Assembly (NCBI RefSeq): GCF_001751365.1
Contig: NZ_LJGT01000038.1
Coordinates: 1,279,540 to 1,343,539 of the forward strand
Source: Streptomyces abyssalis
GTDB lineage: Bacteria > Actinomycetota > Actinomycetes > Streptomycetales > Streptomycetaceae
Direction: 5' to 3'
DNA: 64,000 bases
Shown: positions 25,664-34,795 of the stretch, in pieces
Numbering within the stretch: position 1 is the stretch's first letter
Layout: every line of letters begins with the position of its first letter
Translations under genes and position numbers: made by a program
The notes under the pieces: generated by a model
What the model saw: the letters and a program-made list of their open reading frames with translations, nothing else
Told to the model about the DNA's origin: nothing
The model's database searches: none

Positions 25664-26833
25664 ATGCGGGGCCACGACCTGGCCGCTCTGCGGCGGCTGA
25701 ACACCATCGCCGTGCTGCGTTTCCTGCGCTCCCAGGGGCCGGGGCGTCCGCAGTCGCTCAGCCAGCTCGCCGCCGCCACGGGGCTGTCCCGTCCCACCGT
25801 CGACCAGGTCGTCGAGGAACTGACGGCGCAGGGCTGGCTGACCGAGGCCTCCGAGCCGGCGTCCGGACGGTCCGGCCGTCCGGCCCGGCGCTTCCGGTTC
25901 CGCGGCGAGGCGGGCCGGGTCGTCGGCGTCGACATCGGGCTGCACAAGGTGGTGCTGCTCCTGTCGGACCTCGCCGGCGACGTCACCGCCACCGAACGCG
26001 AGGAGATGGACCCGGACATGGGAGGCGCGGAACGCCTCGCTTTCCTCCGTGCCCGTATCGAACGGTTCCTGGACGAGCAGAAGGTGCGTCCGGAGGAACT
26101 GTGGGCCCTGTGCGTCGGCGTACCGGGCATCGTCGGCGAGACGGGCCGCATCACCTCGGTGATCGTGCCGGAGTGGTCGGACTTCGAGCTGGCACGGAGG
26201 CTCGGGGAGTCCTTCCCGTGCCGCATCCTCGCCGAGAACGACGTCAACCTGGCCACGCTGGCCGAGCACTGGCAGGGCGCCGCCCAACTCGCGGACGACG
26301 TCGTCTGTCTGCTGATCGGCCACCGCTCCTCCTGCGGTGTGCTGCTCGGCGGCCGGCTCCACCGCGGGCACCGCGGCTGGGCGGGCGAGCTCGGGCTGCA
26401 CCGCGGGCTCGGCCTCTCGCACGCCCACGAGGTACTGGGCTGGCGGGGCGAACGGCGGGCGGGAGAGTCGGAGGTCGCGGCGCTCGCCCGCGCCGCCGGC
26501 GCGTCGGACCCGGACGCGCTGGAGATCCTCGACCGCTACGCCACGCGCCTCGCACCCGGAATAGGGGCGCTTCTCCTCGCCGTCGATCCCGAACTCGTCG
26601 TCCTCTCGGGCGGGATGACCCCCGCCGGGGAGGCCCTGACCCCGCTGCTCACCCGGCAGCTGCGGGACGTGGCACTCGATGTGCCGCTGCACGTGCCGCG
26701 CATCACCGTCAGCACGCTGGGCGAGCAGGGCGTGGCGCTGGGCGCCGTGCGCAAGGCGCTCGACAGCGTCGAAGCACTGCTCTGCGACGCCACAGGGCCG
26801 CTGCCCTCCGTACCGCCGTCCATGAACCGCTGA
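25664..26833 (+). CDS. ROK family transcriptional regulator
   Basis: 389 residues. N-terminal winged helix (NTIAVLRFLRSQGPGRPQSLSQLAAATGLSRPTVDQVVEEL) followed by a sugar-kinase-like ROK domain: VVGVDIGLHKVVLLLSDLAG, ENDVNLATLAEHW and LVVLSGGMTPAGEAL. The Cys-rich zinc motif of true ROK sugar kinases (CxCGxxGC) is not seen, so it is a regulator rather than an enzyme. ATG at 25664 has GGGAGG upstream; earlier in-frame starts would cover the operator-like repeats. It leads an importer operon to 32.5 kb. Confidence 0.9.
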   Translation: MRGHDLAALRRLNTIAVLRFLRSQGPGRPQSLSQLAAATGLSRPTVDQVVEELTAQGWLTEASEPASGRSGRPARRFRFRGEAGRVVGVDIGLHKVVLLLSDLAGDVTATEREEMDPDMGGAERLAFLRARIERFLDEQKVRPEELWALCVGVPGIVGETGRITSVIVPEWSDFELARRLGESFPCRILAENDVNLATLAEHWQGAAQLADDVVCLLIGHRSSCGVLLGGRLHRGHRGWAGELGLHRGLGLSHAHEVLGWRGERRAGESEVAALARAAGASDPDALEILDRYATRLAPGIGALLLAVDPELVVLSGGMTPAGEALTPLLTRQLRDVALDVPLHVPRITVSTLGEQGVALGAVRKALDSVEALLCDATGPLPSVPPSMNR

Positions 26834-26961
26834 ACCAGGCACGTACGTCGACGTCCGGCCCGGCCGCGCACGAACGGCCACCGCCTGCCCCTGCGTTCCC
26901 GACCTCACACCGTCCCCGGACCGTCCTCAGACCGTCCCCCTCGGAGTCCACGGAGTCGCCG

Positions 26962-28230
26962 ATGCGAAGGAGAACTCTGCTCGCCGGAGCGCTGGCCGCC
27001 GCGCCGGCCGCCGCCGGCGCGGCCACGGGATGCAGTGCCGGAGGCGCCTCGGCGCGCACCTCCGACGGCCGCACCCTCATCTCGTACGGGATGTGGGACC
27101 CGCTGCAGGTCGCCGGGATGAAGAAGATCATCAAGGCGTTCGAGGCGGAGCATCCGAAGATCTCGGTCAAGGTCCAGGTCACGCCGTTCACTTCGTACTG
27201 GACGACCCTGAAGACCGCCATGCGCGGCGGCTCCGCGCCGGACGTCTTCTGGATGAACGCGGTGAACCTCCAGCTCTACGCCTCCGAGGGCGTGCTGCAG
27301 CCGCTCGACCCGTATCTGGAGCGCGACAAGTTCGACATGGGCGTCCATCCGGAGGAGCTGCTCCGGATGTACACGCATGAGGGCACGCACTTCGCGATGC
27401 CGAAGGACTTCGACACGATCGGGCTCTGGTACAACAAGGAGCTCTTCGACAAGGCCGGCATCAAGTACCCCGATGAGAGCTGGACTTGGGACACCGTCCG
27501 GGACGCGGCCGCCGAGCTGACCGACCGGCGTACGGGTGTCCACGGCATCGCCGCCGAGATGCACAACCAGTACACGTACTACAACACCATCGCCCAGGCC
27601 GGCGGTCACGTCATCCGCGACGGCCGCTCCGGTTTCGGGGACCCCCGCACCATCGACGGGCTGCGTTTCTGGACGGACCTCATCGACCGCGGCCACTCGC
27701 CGTCGCAGAGCGCGATGGCCGACACCAGGGGCCGTCAGCTGTATCTGTCGGAGCGGGTCGCCATGAACTACGACCTCTCGGCGATGGCCTCCCAGATGTA
27801 CGCGTCGCCCGCCATCAAGGACCACGGCGGCGTCGCCGTGCTCCCCAAGGGGCGCGAGCGCGGCACCACCATCCACGGCCTGGCCAACGCCATATCCGGC
27901 AAGAGCCGGAACACCGAGGCGGCCTGGCAGTTCGTGAAGTTCCTCGGCTCACGGAAGGCCGCGGAGATCCAGGCGCGCGAGGGCGTGACGATCTCCTCGT
28001 ACGAAGGGACGCAGGACACCTGGGTGAAGTCGATGCCGGAGTTCGACCTGAAGGTCTTCACGGACATGCTCGACTACGCCGTCCCGTATCCGGCGTCCAA
28101 GCACACCGCGGTGTGGGAGAACCTCCAGCCGCAGCTGCTGGGCGGCCCGTTCACCGGCAAGGGCGGCATCGAGGACGCCTCGCGCACCCTGGCCCGCCAG
28201 ATGGACCTGGCCCTGGAACAGGAGAAGTGA
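26962..28230 (+). CDS. ABC transporter sugar-binding lipoprotein
   Basis: 422 residues. Signal peptide with twin arginines (MRRRTLLAGALAAAPAAAG) and lipobox ATGC, then a family-1 extracellular binding fold: ISYGMWDPLQVAGMKKIIKAFEAEHPKISVKVQV, GGSAPDVFWMNAVNLQLYASEG and GLWYNKELFDKAGIKYP. It binds a sugar or sugar acid outside the membrane for the two permeases that follow. The 128-base gap after the ROK gene has no evident promoter. Confidence 0.92.
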   Translation: MRRRTLLAGALAAAPAAAGAATGCSAGGASARTSDGRTLISYGMWDPLQVAGMKKIIKAFEAEHPKISVKVQVTPFTSYWTTLKTAMRGGSAPDVFWMNAVNLQLYASEGVLQPLDPYLERDKFDMGVHPEELLRMYTHEGTHFAMPKDFDTIGLWYNKELFDKAGIKYPDESWTWDTVRDAAAELTDRRTGVHGIAAEMHNQYTYYNTIAQAGGHVIRDGRSGFGDPRTIDGLRFWTDLIDRGHSPSQSAMADTRGRQLYLSERVAMNYDLSAMASQMYASPAIKDHGGVAVLPKGRERGTTIHGLANAISGKSRNTEAAWQFVKFLGSRKAAEIQAREGVTISSYEGTQDTWVKSMPEFDLKVFTDMLDYAVPYPASKHTAVWENLQPQLLGGPFTGKGGIEDASRTLARQMDLALEQEK

Positions 28231-28235
28231 GGACC

Positions 28236-29222
28236 ATGGCTGTCTTTCCCTCCACGGCGGCGGCCGAGCAGGCAGAACGCCGTACCGGAGCCGGCGGACG
28301 CGGCGGCAGCGGCGCACGGAGCGGCGCCGGCGCGGGCCCCGGCACGACGGGCCGCGGCTCGCAGCGGATCGCATACCTCTTCATCGCGCCCATCGCGGTG
28401 GGCTTCCTCGTCTTCTACATCTGGCCGCTGCTGGAGACCTTCTGGTTCAGCTTCACCTCCTTCGGAGCCTTCGGCGGCAACTCCTGGGTGGGCGGCGAGA
28501 ACTACGGGCGCGTGGTGCAGGACGTCACCGTCGGCAAGGCACTCGGCAACACGCTGCTGTACATGGTGATGGGGCTGATGACGCTGCCCGTCGCCATCGT
28601 GCTGGCCGACCTGATGAACCGGCGCGGGCTGCGCGGCGTTCCCGTGTACCGGGCGCTGTACTTCGTGCCGTTCGTGACGCTGCCCGCCGCGGTCGGGCTC
28701 GTCTGGAACTGGCTCTACAACGGCGACTTCGGCATGGTCAACGAGGCGCTGTCGTGGATCGGCGTCGACGGCCGCTACTGGGTCTCCGACCCCTCGACCG
28801 CCGTGTACGCGATCGGCCTCGTGATGATCTGGTCCCACGTCGGCTACTACCTGATCATTTTCACCGCCGGCATCAAGGCGATCCCCCAGGAGGTCTACGA
28901 GGCCGCCGAGATCGACGGTGCGGGCCCGGTGCGGCGCTTCTTCCGCATCACGGTGCCGCTGCTGAGCCCGAGCATCTTCTTCGCCTCGGTCATCTGCGTC
29001 ATCAACTCGCTTCAGCAGTTCGACCTGATCTTCGTGATGATGAGCCCCGAGAACCCCGCGCTCGGCGAGACGCAGTCGGTCGTGACGCTCTTCTTCAAGT
29101 GGGCCTTCGACGAGAACTCCCAGGGGGCCGCCGCGGCTCTCGCCTTCCTGCTCATGCTGCTCATCGCGGCGCTCACATACCTGCAGTTCCGGTTCCAGAA
29201 GAGGTGGGTGCACTATGCCTGA
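28236..29222 (+). CDS. ABC sugar transporter permease 1 (MalF type)
   Basis: 328 residues. A Gly/Ser/Arg-rich N-terminus (~residues 15-42) is followed by six helices and the EAA loop EVYEAAEIDGAGPVRRFFRITVPLLSP, which docks the ATPase. No ATPase gene is in the cluster; Streptomyces importers share MsiK. Start ATG five bases after the binding-protein stop. Confidence 0.93.
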   Translation: MAVFPSTAAAEQAERRTGAGGRGGSGARSGAGAGPGTTGRGSQRIAYLFIAPIAVGFLVFYIWPLLETFWFSFTSFGAFGGNSWVGGENYGRVVQDVTVGKALGNTLLYMVMGLMTLPVAIVLADLMNRRGLRGVPVYRALYFVPFVTLPAAVGLVWNWLYNGDFGMVNEALSWIGVDGRYWVSDPSTAVYAIGLVMIWSHVGYYLIIFTAGIKAIPQEVYEAAEIDGAGPVRRFFRITVPLLSPSIFFASVICVINSLQQFDLIFVMMSPENPALGETQSVVTLFFKWAFDENSQGAAAALAFLLMLLIAALTYLQFRFQKRWVHYA

Positions 29223-30246
29223 ACCGGCCCCGTCGCCCGGCGCCCTCTCCTCCGGCGCCCCGTCGCCCGGCGCCCTCTCCTCCGGCGCCCCGTCGCCCGG
29301 CGCCCTCTCCTCCGGCGCCCCGTCGCCCGGCGCCCTGTCCTCCGGCGCCCCGTCGCCCGGCGCCCTGGCCCCGGGTGACCCGTCGTCCGGCTCCGCCCCG
29401 GCTCCGCCGCGCGGCAGGCGTCCGTACCGCTTCGACCCGGGCGCCGTGGCCACCCACGCGGTGCTGTCGCTGGGCGCGCTGGTCATGGTCTTCCCGTTCC
29501 TGTGGCAGCTGCTGACCGCGTTCAAGACCATGCCGGAGGCGGTGCGCGTACCGCCGACGATCCTGCCCGAGGCGTTGAACTGGGCCGCGTTCGAAAAGGT
29601 CTTCACAGCCGTGCCGTTCAGGGAGATGCTCACCAACAGCCTGCTCAACACGGCCGGACGTACGCTCGGCCAGCTCGTCTTCTGCTCGCTGGCCGCCTAC
29701 GCCTTCGCGCGGCTCCAGTTCCGCGGCAAGAACGTGCTGTTCGCGGTGTTCCTCTCGGTGCTGATGGTGCCGCCGCAGCTGCTCGTGCTCCCGCAGCACG
29801 AGATCATGCAGCAGCTGGGGCTGCTCAACACCGTGCCCGCGCTCTTCCTGCCGGGCATGTTCAGCGCCTTCGGCACCTTCCTGCTGCGGCAGTTCTTCCT
29901 GGCGCTGCCGAGGGAGCTGGAGGAGGCCGCGCGCATCGACGGCGCGGGCCCGTTCCGGATCTTCTGGAGCATCATGCTGCCGCTCGTACGGCCCGCGCTC
30001 GCCGCGCTCGCCGTGATCACCGCGATGTGGTCCTGGAACGATCTGCTGTGGCCCCTGGTGGTCAACACCGATCCCTCGAAGGCGCCGGTCAGCGCCGGAC
30101 TGGTCTCCCTGGAGGGGCAGTTCATGACGGACTATCCCGTGATGATGGCCGGTTCCGTCATCGCCAGTCTGCCGATGCTGATCCTCTACGTGCTGCTCCA
30201 GCGCCACTTCGTACAGGGAATCGCACTCAGCGGATCGAAGGGCTGA
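29215..30246 (+). CDS. ABC sugar transporter permease 2 (MalG type) with repetitive N-terminus
   Basis: 343 residues. The ATG overlaps the preceding stop by 8 bases. Residues 6-50 are four to five copies of PSPGALSSGA, then a short linker and the MalG-type body with EAA loop ELEEAARIDGAGPFRIFWSIMLPLVRP. The body is normal, so the repeat is an added cytoplasmic N-terminal tail; it is encoded by a near-perfect 30-bp DNA repeat. Confidence 0.92.
   Translation: MPEPAPSPGALSSGAPSPGALSSGAPSPGALSSGAPSPGALSSGAPSPGALAPGDPSSGSAPAPPRGRRPYRFDPGAVATHAVLSLGALVMVFPFLWQLLTAFKTMPEAVRVPPTILPEALNWAAFEKVFTAVPFREMLTNSLLNTAGRTLGQLVFCSLAAYAFARLQFRGKNVLFAVFLSVLMVPPQLLVLPQHEIMQQLGLLNTVPALFLPGMFSAFGTFLLRQFFLALPRELEEAARIDGAGPFRIFWSIMLPLVRPALAALAVITAMWSWNDLLWPLVVNTDPSKAPVSAGLVSLEGQFMTDYPVMMAGSVIASLPMLILYVLLQRHFVQGIALSGSKG
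29231..29366 (+). repeat. 30-bp coding tandem repeat, 4 full copies plus a partial
   Basis: Units begin at 29231, 29261, 29291 and 29321, with a partial unit at 29351. They are almost identical (one C/G change in the fourth). The unit length is a multiple of three, so copy changes keep the reading frame. It encodes PSPGALSSGA. Confidence 0.95.
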
Positions 30247-30357
30247 GCGCCGCATCCGCACCCGCACACATGCCCGGACCCGCATCCGTACACGACCCGG
30301 ACCCGCATCCGTCCCCGTAGACCTGTCCGACCCCGACCGGAAGGCAGCCATACCCCC

Positions 30358-31446
30358 ATGCCGGAACTCGCAGTGGGGCTGATCGGCGCGGGCGGCATCG
30401 CCCGCGCCCATCTGCCCGCCTGGCTCACGCTGGGAGCACGGGTCACCGTGTTCACATCCGACGACAGCGGCGAGCGGCTCGCCGCCGAGTACGCGCACCG
30501 AGGCGTGCGGGCGGCCCACGGCCTCGGTGAACTCCTCGACTCCGCCGAGGCCGTCGACGTCTGCACCCCGACCCACACCCACCGGGAGGTCGCGCTCACC
30601 GCGCTGCGCGCGGGCCGCCACGTCGCCTGCGAGAAGCCGCTGGCGCTCGCCCCCGGGGACGTCGAGGAGATGATCGCGGAGGCGGATCGCGCCGGTGTGC
30701 TGCTCTTCCCGGCCCATGTGGTGCGGTACTTCCCCGAGTACGCGGCCATGGCCGAGGCCGTCGCCGGCGGTGCGGTCGGGCAGCCCGCCGTGCTCCGCTT
30801 CACGCGTACGGGCACCTACCCGGTGTGGTCGCCATGGTTCGCCGACCCGGCTCTCTCCGGCGGCCTGCTCGTGGACCAGATGATCCACGACTTCGACTTC
30901 GCCAGGCTGCTGGCGGGTGAGGTGGTCCGCGTGCACGCGCACGTACGGGGACATCAGGAGGCGCCCGCACCCGCGGGGTGTGTGGCCGCGGCCACGGCCG
31001 TACTAACCCACGCCTCCGGAGCGGTGAGCCACGTGCACGGGGTGTGGGGCCTGCCGGACGCGCAGTTCCGCACGACGTTCCGCATCGCCGGACGGGACGG
31101 TGTGCTGCACCACGACTCCGCGCAGACCAAGGCGTTCCGTGTGATCTCGCAGGGCGCGGCGGCGCAGGGCGAGGGCATTCCGGCCGTGAACCTGACGGAG
31201 AGCCCGTTCCTGACCGAGCTGCGCGAGTTCGCGGAGGCGGTGCGCGGCGGGCCGGAGCCCCGGGTGACCGCGCAGGACGGACTGGCCGCCGTGCGCATCG
31301 CCGTCGCCGCCGCCGAATCGGCGCGTACGGGACGGGCGGTGGAGACGGGCACCGCGGACGGGACGGGTGCCGACGGCCGTGACGACGAGTCCCCGGAGGC
31401 CCCCGAGACCCAGGAGGCCCCCGAGAACCAGGAGGTGGCCCGGTGA
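30358..31446 (+). CDS. Gfo/Idh/MocA family oxidoreductase (second)
   Basis: 362 residues. VGLIGAGGIARAHLPAWLTLGARVTVFTSDD (NAD site), HVACEKPLALAPGDVEEM (family lysine) and LLVDQMIHDFDFARLLAGEVVRV (Asp/His of the active site). The C-terminal ~25 residues are an acidic repeat (ESPEAPETQEAPENQE). Stop overlaps the next gene (GTGA). Within the ROK-controlled sugar operon. Confidence 0.9.
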   Translation: MPELAVGLIGAGGIARAHLPAWLTLGARVTVFTSDDSGERLAAEYAHRGVRAAHGLGELLDSAEAVDVCTPTHTHREVALTALRAGRHVACEKPLALAPGDVEEMIAEADRAGVLLFPAHVVRYFPEYAAMAEAVAGGAVGQPAVLRFTRTGTYPVWSPWFADPALSGGLLVDQMIHDFDFARLLAGEVVRVHAHVRGHQEAPAPAGCVAAATAVLTHASGAVSHVHGVWGLPDAQFRTTFRIAGRDGVLHHDSAQTKAFRVISQGAAAQGEGIPAVNLTESPFLTELREFAEAVRGGPEPRVTAQDGLAAVRIAVAAAESARTGRAVETGTADGTGADGRDDESPEAPETQEAPENQEVAR

Positions 31447-32504
31447 AGGTCGGAGTGCTCTCTTTCGCCCACGTGCACGCGGCCGGTTACGCGGCACTGC
31501 TGCGCGACATGGACGGCGTCGAGGTCGTCACCAGCGATCCGGAGGCCGGTTCGGCGCCTCCCGGCGAGGTGCGGGGCGAGGTGCTGGCCCGGCGGCTCGG
31601 CGTCGAACACGTCGCCACCTACCAGGAGTTGTTCGACCAGGGCCCGGACGCGGTGATCGTCGCCGCGGAGAACGCCCGTCACCGTGCCCTCGTCGAACTC
31701 GCCGCGAAGCACGGCGTGGACGTGCTGTGCGAGAAGCCGCTCGCCACCACCGAGGAGGACGGCGAGGCGATGGTCGCCGCCTGCCGTGACGCGGGCGTAC
31801 GGCTGGGCGTCGCCTACCCCGTGCGCTTCAGCCCCGCATACGCCGCGCTGCGCGACGCGGTACGCGGCGGAGCCACCGGCCCGGTGCTGACGGTCGCCGG
31901 AGCGAACAACGGCCGGCTGCCGGCGGACTCCCGCGCCTGGTTCACCGATCCCGGGCTCGCCGGCGGCGGCGCCCTGATGGACCACACGGTGCACATCGCG
32001 GACCTGCTCGACGACCTCTTCGGCGAGGCACGCGCGGAGGAGGTGTACGCGCAGACCAACAACCTCATGTACGAGGCCGACGGAGTCGCGGTCGAGACCG
32101 CCGGACTGGTGACCGTCCGCTACACCAACGGCGCCGTCGCGACCATCGACTGCAGCTGGAGCCACCCCGACCACCACCCCACCTGGGGCGGCCTCGAACT
32201 CCAACTCGTGGGCGAGCGCGCCACGGTGGAAATGGACGCCTTCTGCCAGGTGGTCTCCGGCTTCGACGAGAGGCAGCGCACGGGCGTGCTGCTGCCTTGG
32301 GGGAGCGACCTGGACGGCGCGATGGTACGGGCGTTCCTGTACGGCACGGAGGCCGGCGAGGTGGACGGGGACGGGCCCGCCGTCCCGGACGCCGTCCAGG
32401 TCGCCGACGGCGAGGCGGGCCTGCGGTCCCTGCGCATCGCCCTGGCGGGCTACGCCTCGGCACGCTCGGGCCGGCCGGTACGGCTCGGGGACCGAACGGG
32501 CTGA
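31443..32504 (+). CDS. Gfo/Idh/MocA family oxidoreductase (third)
   Basis: 353 residues, GTG start coupled to the preceding gene. Rossmann start KVGVLSFAHVHAAGYAALLRDMDGVEVV with an unusual SFAHVHA loop in place of GxGxxG, seen in some sugar-acid dehydrogenases of this family; DVLCEKPLATTEEDGEAM; ALMDHTVHIADLLDDLFGE. The atypical nucleotide loop may alter cofactor use. Last gene of the operon. Confidence 0.88.
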   Translation: MKVGVLSFAHVHAAGYAALLRDMDGVEVVTSDPEAGSAPPGEVRGEVLARRLGVEHVATYQELFDQGPDAVIVAAENARHRALVELAAKHGVDVLCEKPLATTEEDGEAMVAACRDAGVRLGVAYPVRFSPAYAALRDAVRGGATGPVLTVAGANNGRLPADSRAWFTDPGLAGGGALMDHTVHIADLLDDLFGEARAEEVYAQTNNLMYEADGVAVETAGLVTVRYTNGAVATIDCSWSHPDHHPTWGGLELQLVGERATVEMDAFCQVVSGFDERQRTGVLLPWGSDLDGAMVRAFLYGTEAGEVDGDGPAVPDAVQVADGEAGLRSLRIALAGYASARSGRPVRLGDRTG

Positions 32505-32545
32505 AGGGCCGGTAGGCACGCGGGCTCCGTGAAGTCCCGTTCCGC

Positions 32546-33169
32546 TCAGGGCACTTCAGGCGGTTCAGGCCGTGCCGGCTGACCGGGCTGACCGGGCTGA
32601 CCGGTCCGACCGGGCCGAGCGGGCCCGCGCGGGGGCGCATCCGGCAGTGCCCCCGCGTCGGCCGCGATGCCCCGCGCCACCTCCGCCGGCTCCCGGCGGG
32701 TCGTGTCCACGGTGTGTGCCGCGCGGCCCAGCCAGGTCGTGTACGCCTCGTCGTAGGCGGCGAGATGCTTCAGCCGCCACGCCTGGTCCGCCGGGCTGTC
32801 GGCGCCGATCCGGGCGGCGAGGGTGCCGGGGTCGGCGTGCAGCACATAGTGACGCACGCGGATTCCGGCCCTGTCCAGGCCGGTGCTGATCTCGTCCCAG
32901 TACCGCTCGACCAGGACGGACTGCGGCATGACGAGCACCCCGCCCACGTAGCCGAGCAGCTGCGAGGCGGTCTCGACGACCAGATGCCGCCACGGCGGCC
33001 AGTGCTGGAAGTCCCCCAGCTCGGGCAGGTCCGGCACGTGCGCCAGCATGTATCCGACTTGTTCGGGGTCGAACAGACGCGCCCGCGGGACGAGTTGAAC
33101 GAGCTCCTCCGCGGTCGTCGTCTTCCCCGCCCCGAACGTCCCGTTCAGCCAGATGATCAAATGGTCCAC
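32546..33169 (-). CDS. TmrB-like P-loop kinase/ATPase
   Basis: 207 residues. Near-N-terminal P-loop IIWLNGTFGAGKTTTAEEL, then LFDPEQVGYMLAHV, GGVLVMPQSVLVERYWDEI and VRHYVLHADPGTLAARI. This order and spacing resemble TmrB, the tunicamycin-resistance ATP-binding protein of Bacillus. The last ~35 residues are a Pro/Gly-rich tail (TGQPGQPGQPARPEPP). Start is uncertain: GTG at 33169 gives the TmrB-like beginning; GTG at 33187 adds six residues. The actual substrate is unknown. Confidence 0.75.
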   Translation of the reverse strand: MDHLIIWLNGTFGAGKTTTAEELVQLVPRARLFDPEQVGYMLAHVPDLPELGDFQHWPPWRHLVVETASQLLGYVGGVLVMPQSVLVERYWDEISTGLDRAGIRVRHYVLHADPGTLAARIGADSPADQAWRLKHLAAYDEAYTTWLGRAAHTVDTTRREPAEVARGIAADAGALPDAPPRGPARPGRTGQPGQPGQPARPEPPEVP

Positions 33170-33209
33170 CCCCGGCCGCTGTCCCACGCCCGCGCGGAGC
33201 CGTTCCCTC

Positions 33210-34268
33210 TCACGTTCCGCCGTTCTCGTCGCGCGCCGCGACCGCCTTTCGCGACGGCCACCTGTCGCGGTAGTGCCTGGCCAGCCAGGTCCCGGTGATC
33301 AGCGCGGCGGCCAGGGTGCACCACTGCCACCAGCCGAAGTCGTTCCAGTCCCTGTCGACCAGTGAGATCACGAGAAGGACGAAGAGAGCAGCCGTACGGG
33401 TCCAGTTGAGCGACTCGCGGGTGCGGCGCCGGGCGGCGCCCTCCTCGACGAGGCGCAGCGCGTACTCCTCGACGTCACCGAACTCCTCCTCCGGCCGGGC
33501 CCCGCCGGCGGCCAGATGCTCCCGTGCCTCGGCGGCCAGGCGCCGCGCGTCGGCCCGTGAGACCTTGTGGCGCCCGCGGAGGAGGCCGTCGAGGCGGCGC
33601 AGCCAGGCCTCCGCGTCCTGGTCGCTCGCGTCTCCGGCCGCCGCACGTCGTGCCCTCCCGGGCAGCCGTACGTGTCCGGCGAGCCACAACAGCAGCAGTC
33701 CCACGGGTATGAGCGCGGCAGGCGGTATGCGCCACAGGACCGTGTGCGGCATCAGCTTCAGCGCTGTGGCCGCCGCGAAGGCGACGGCGAACGCCACTGC
33801 GAGGGCGCCCGCCGCGGCTCGTGGACGTCCCTCTGCCCGCAGGGTGTGTGCCGTTGCGGCGACGGCGAACGTGGCGCCCATCAGGGCGATGCCGGTCAGC
33901 CCGGCCGGGGTCACGTCGGACCACCAGCCGTGCTTCATCCACAGGACGATCCCGGCGAGCACGAGCGTCCCGCCGGGCACCAGCAACGGCGTCTCCCGGA
34001 ACTCCTCCGTCGTGAGGCGGTCCGGATAGCTGACCTTCGCCCGGGTGGAAGCCGGTACCCGCGCCGCCGCGAGTTGCGACGCGTACTGCTTCGCGTCCCC
34101 GAAGGCCTGCTCGGGGCTCTCTCCCGATTCGGCGCAGTGGGCGAGTGCCTCGCGTGCGCAGTTCTCGGCCGCTTCGAGATCCACTCCGCGGTAGGTGAGC
34201 TGGAGGGTGAGCATGTCGCCCCAGACGGCGTCGTCCGGTGAAGTGTCGCCTTCCACGGCCTTGTTCAT
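33210..34268 (-). CDS. membrane protein with two permease-prefix-like (HAAS) domains
   Basis: 352 residues. An N-terminal HAAS-like domain (NCAREALAHCAESGESPEQAFGDAKQYASQLAA) is followed by several transmembrane helices, then a second copy of the same soluble motif (EAREHLAAGGARPEEEFGDVEEYALRLVEEGA) and two more helices. Start ATG overlaps the PadR stop (ATGA). The pair is a paralogue in layout of that at 1-1282. Confidence 0.75.
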   Translation of the reverse strand: MNKAVEGDTSPDDAVWGDMLTLQLTYRGVDLEAAENCAREALAHCAESGESPEQAFGDAKQYASQLAAARVPASTRAKVSYPDRLTTEEFRETPLLVPGGTLVLAGIVLWMKHGWWSDVTPAGLTGIALMGATFAVAATAHTLRAEGRPRAAAGALAVAFAVAFAAATALKLMPHTVLWRIPPAALIPVGLLLLWLAGHVRLPGRARRAAAGDASDQDAEAWLRRLDGLLRGRHKVSRADARRLAAEAREHLAAGGARPEEEFGDVEEYALRLVEEGAARRRTRESLNWTRTAALFVLLVISLVDRDWNDFGWWQWCTLAAALITGTWLARHYRDRWPSRKAVAARDENGGT

Positions 34269-34627
34269 CGCTCGATGCCTTTCTGGAGGGTGCTGCTCAA
34301 CAACTGGTCCATGCGTTCGGCGAACTCGCCCCAGCGGGCGCCCTGCGACGTCAGCCAGTCCTGGCCGCTCTCCGTGAGCGAGTAGACCTTGCGGCCGGGG
34401 CCGCCCTCTCCCGCGGCCCACGTCGAGCTGAGGACGCCTTCGGACTCCAGTCGCGCCAGGACGGGGTAGAGCACCCCGCCCTTCAGGCGTCCGAAGCCGG
34501 CCTCGGCGAGGCGCTGGGCCACGGCGTAACCGTGGTTGTCGCCCTCGGCGAGCACGGCCGCGGCGGCCAGTTCGATGACGCCGCGCAGCCAGGCGGCGGG
34601 TTCCTCATGAGTCGCTCCGGTGGTCAC
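34265..34627 (-). CDS. PadR family transcriptional regulator (second)
   Basis: 120 residues. Winged helix IELAAAAVLAEGDNHGYAVAQRLAEAGF, LKGGVLYPVLARLESEGVL and the wing GPGRKVYSLTESG. The GTG at 34627 lacks a strong ribosome site. A perfect inverted repeat lies 25-47 bases upstream, a likely autoregulatory operator. Confidence 0.87.
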   Translation of the reverse strand: MTTGATHEEPAAWLRGVIELAAAAVLAEGDNHGYAVAQRLAEAGFGRLKGGVLYPVLARLESEGVLSSTWAAGEGGPGRKVYSLTESGQDWLTSQGARWGEFAERMDQLLSSTLQKGIER

Positions 34628-34652
34628 GTGGAGAGAGTAGATGAAATTCAGA

Positions 34653-34674
34653 ACTAGTCAATATTCCGACTAGT
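34653..34674. promoter_or_regulatory. perfect inverted repeat, candidate PadR operator
   Basis: ACTAGTC (34653-34659) and GACTAGT (34668-34674) form 7-base arms around an 8-base AT-rich spacer. The surrounding 34638-34670 is much more AT-rich than the rest of the window and likely contains the promoter of the PadR/HAAS operon. Confidence 0.6.
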
Positions 34675-34679
34675 GCTCC

Positions 34680-34795
34680 TGGTGCAGTCCGAGAGCGCCG
34701 GAGTCCGGGAGTCCCGGAGTCCGGGAGCGCGGAGAGCGCCGGGAGCGCCGGGAGCGCCGGGAATGCCGGGACTCCGTGGGACCTGCGGCGCGGTA
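34680..34795. repeat. imperfect GGGAGCGCC/GGGAGTCC repeats
   Basis: Variants of a nine- to ten-base unit (GGGAGCGCC, GGGAGTCCC) repeat in tandem between the divergent PadR and cupin genes. No ORF of note. Confidence 0.6.

Noticed and set aside
29231..29366. CRISPR or regulatory repeat
   Set aside because: In frame and coding, without spacers; part of a permease N-terminus.
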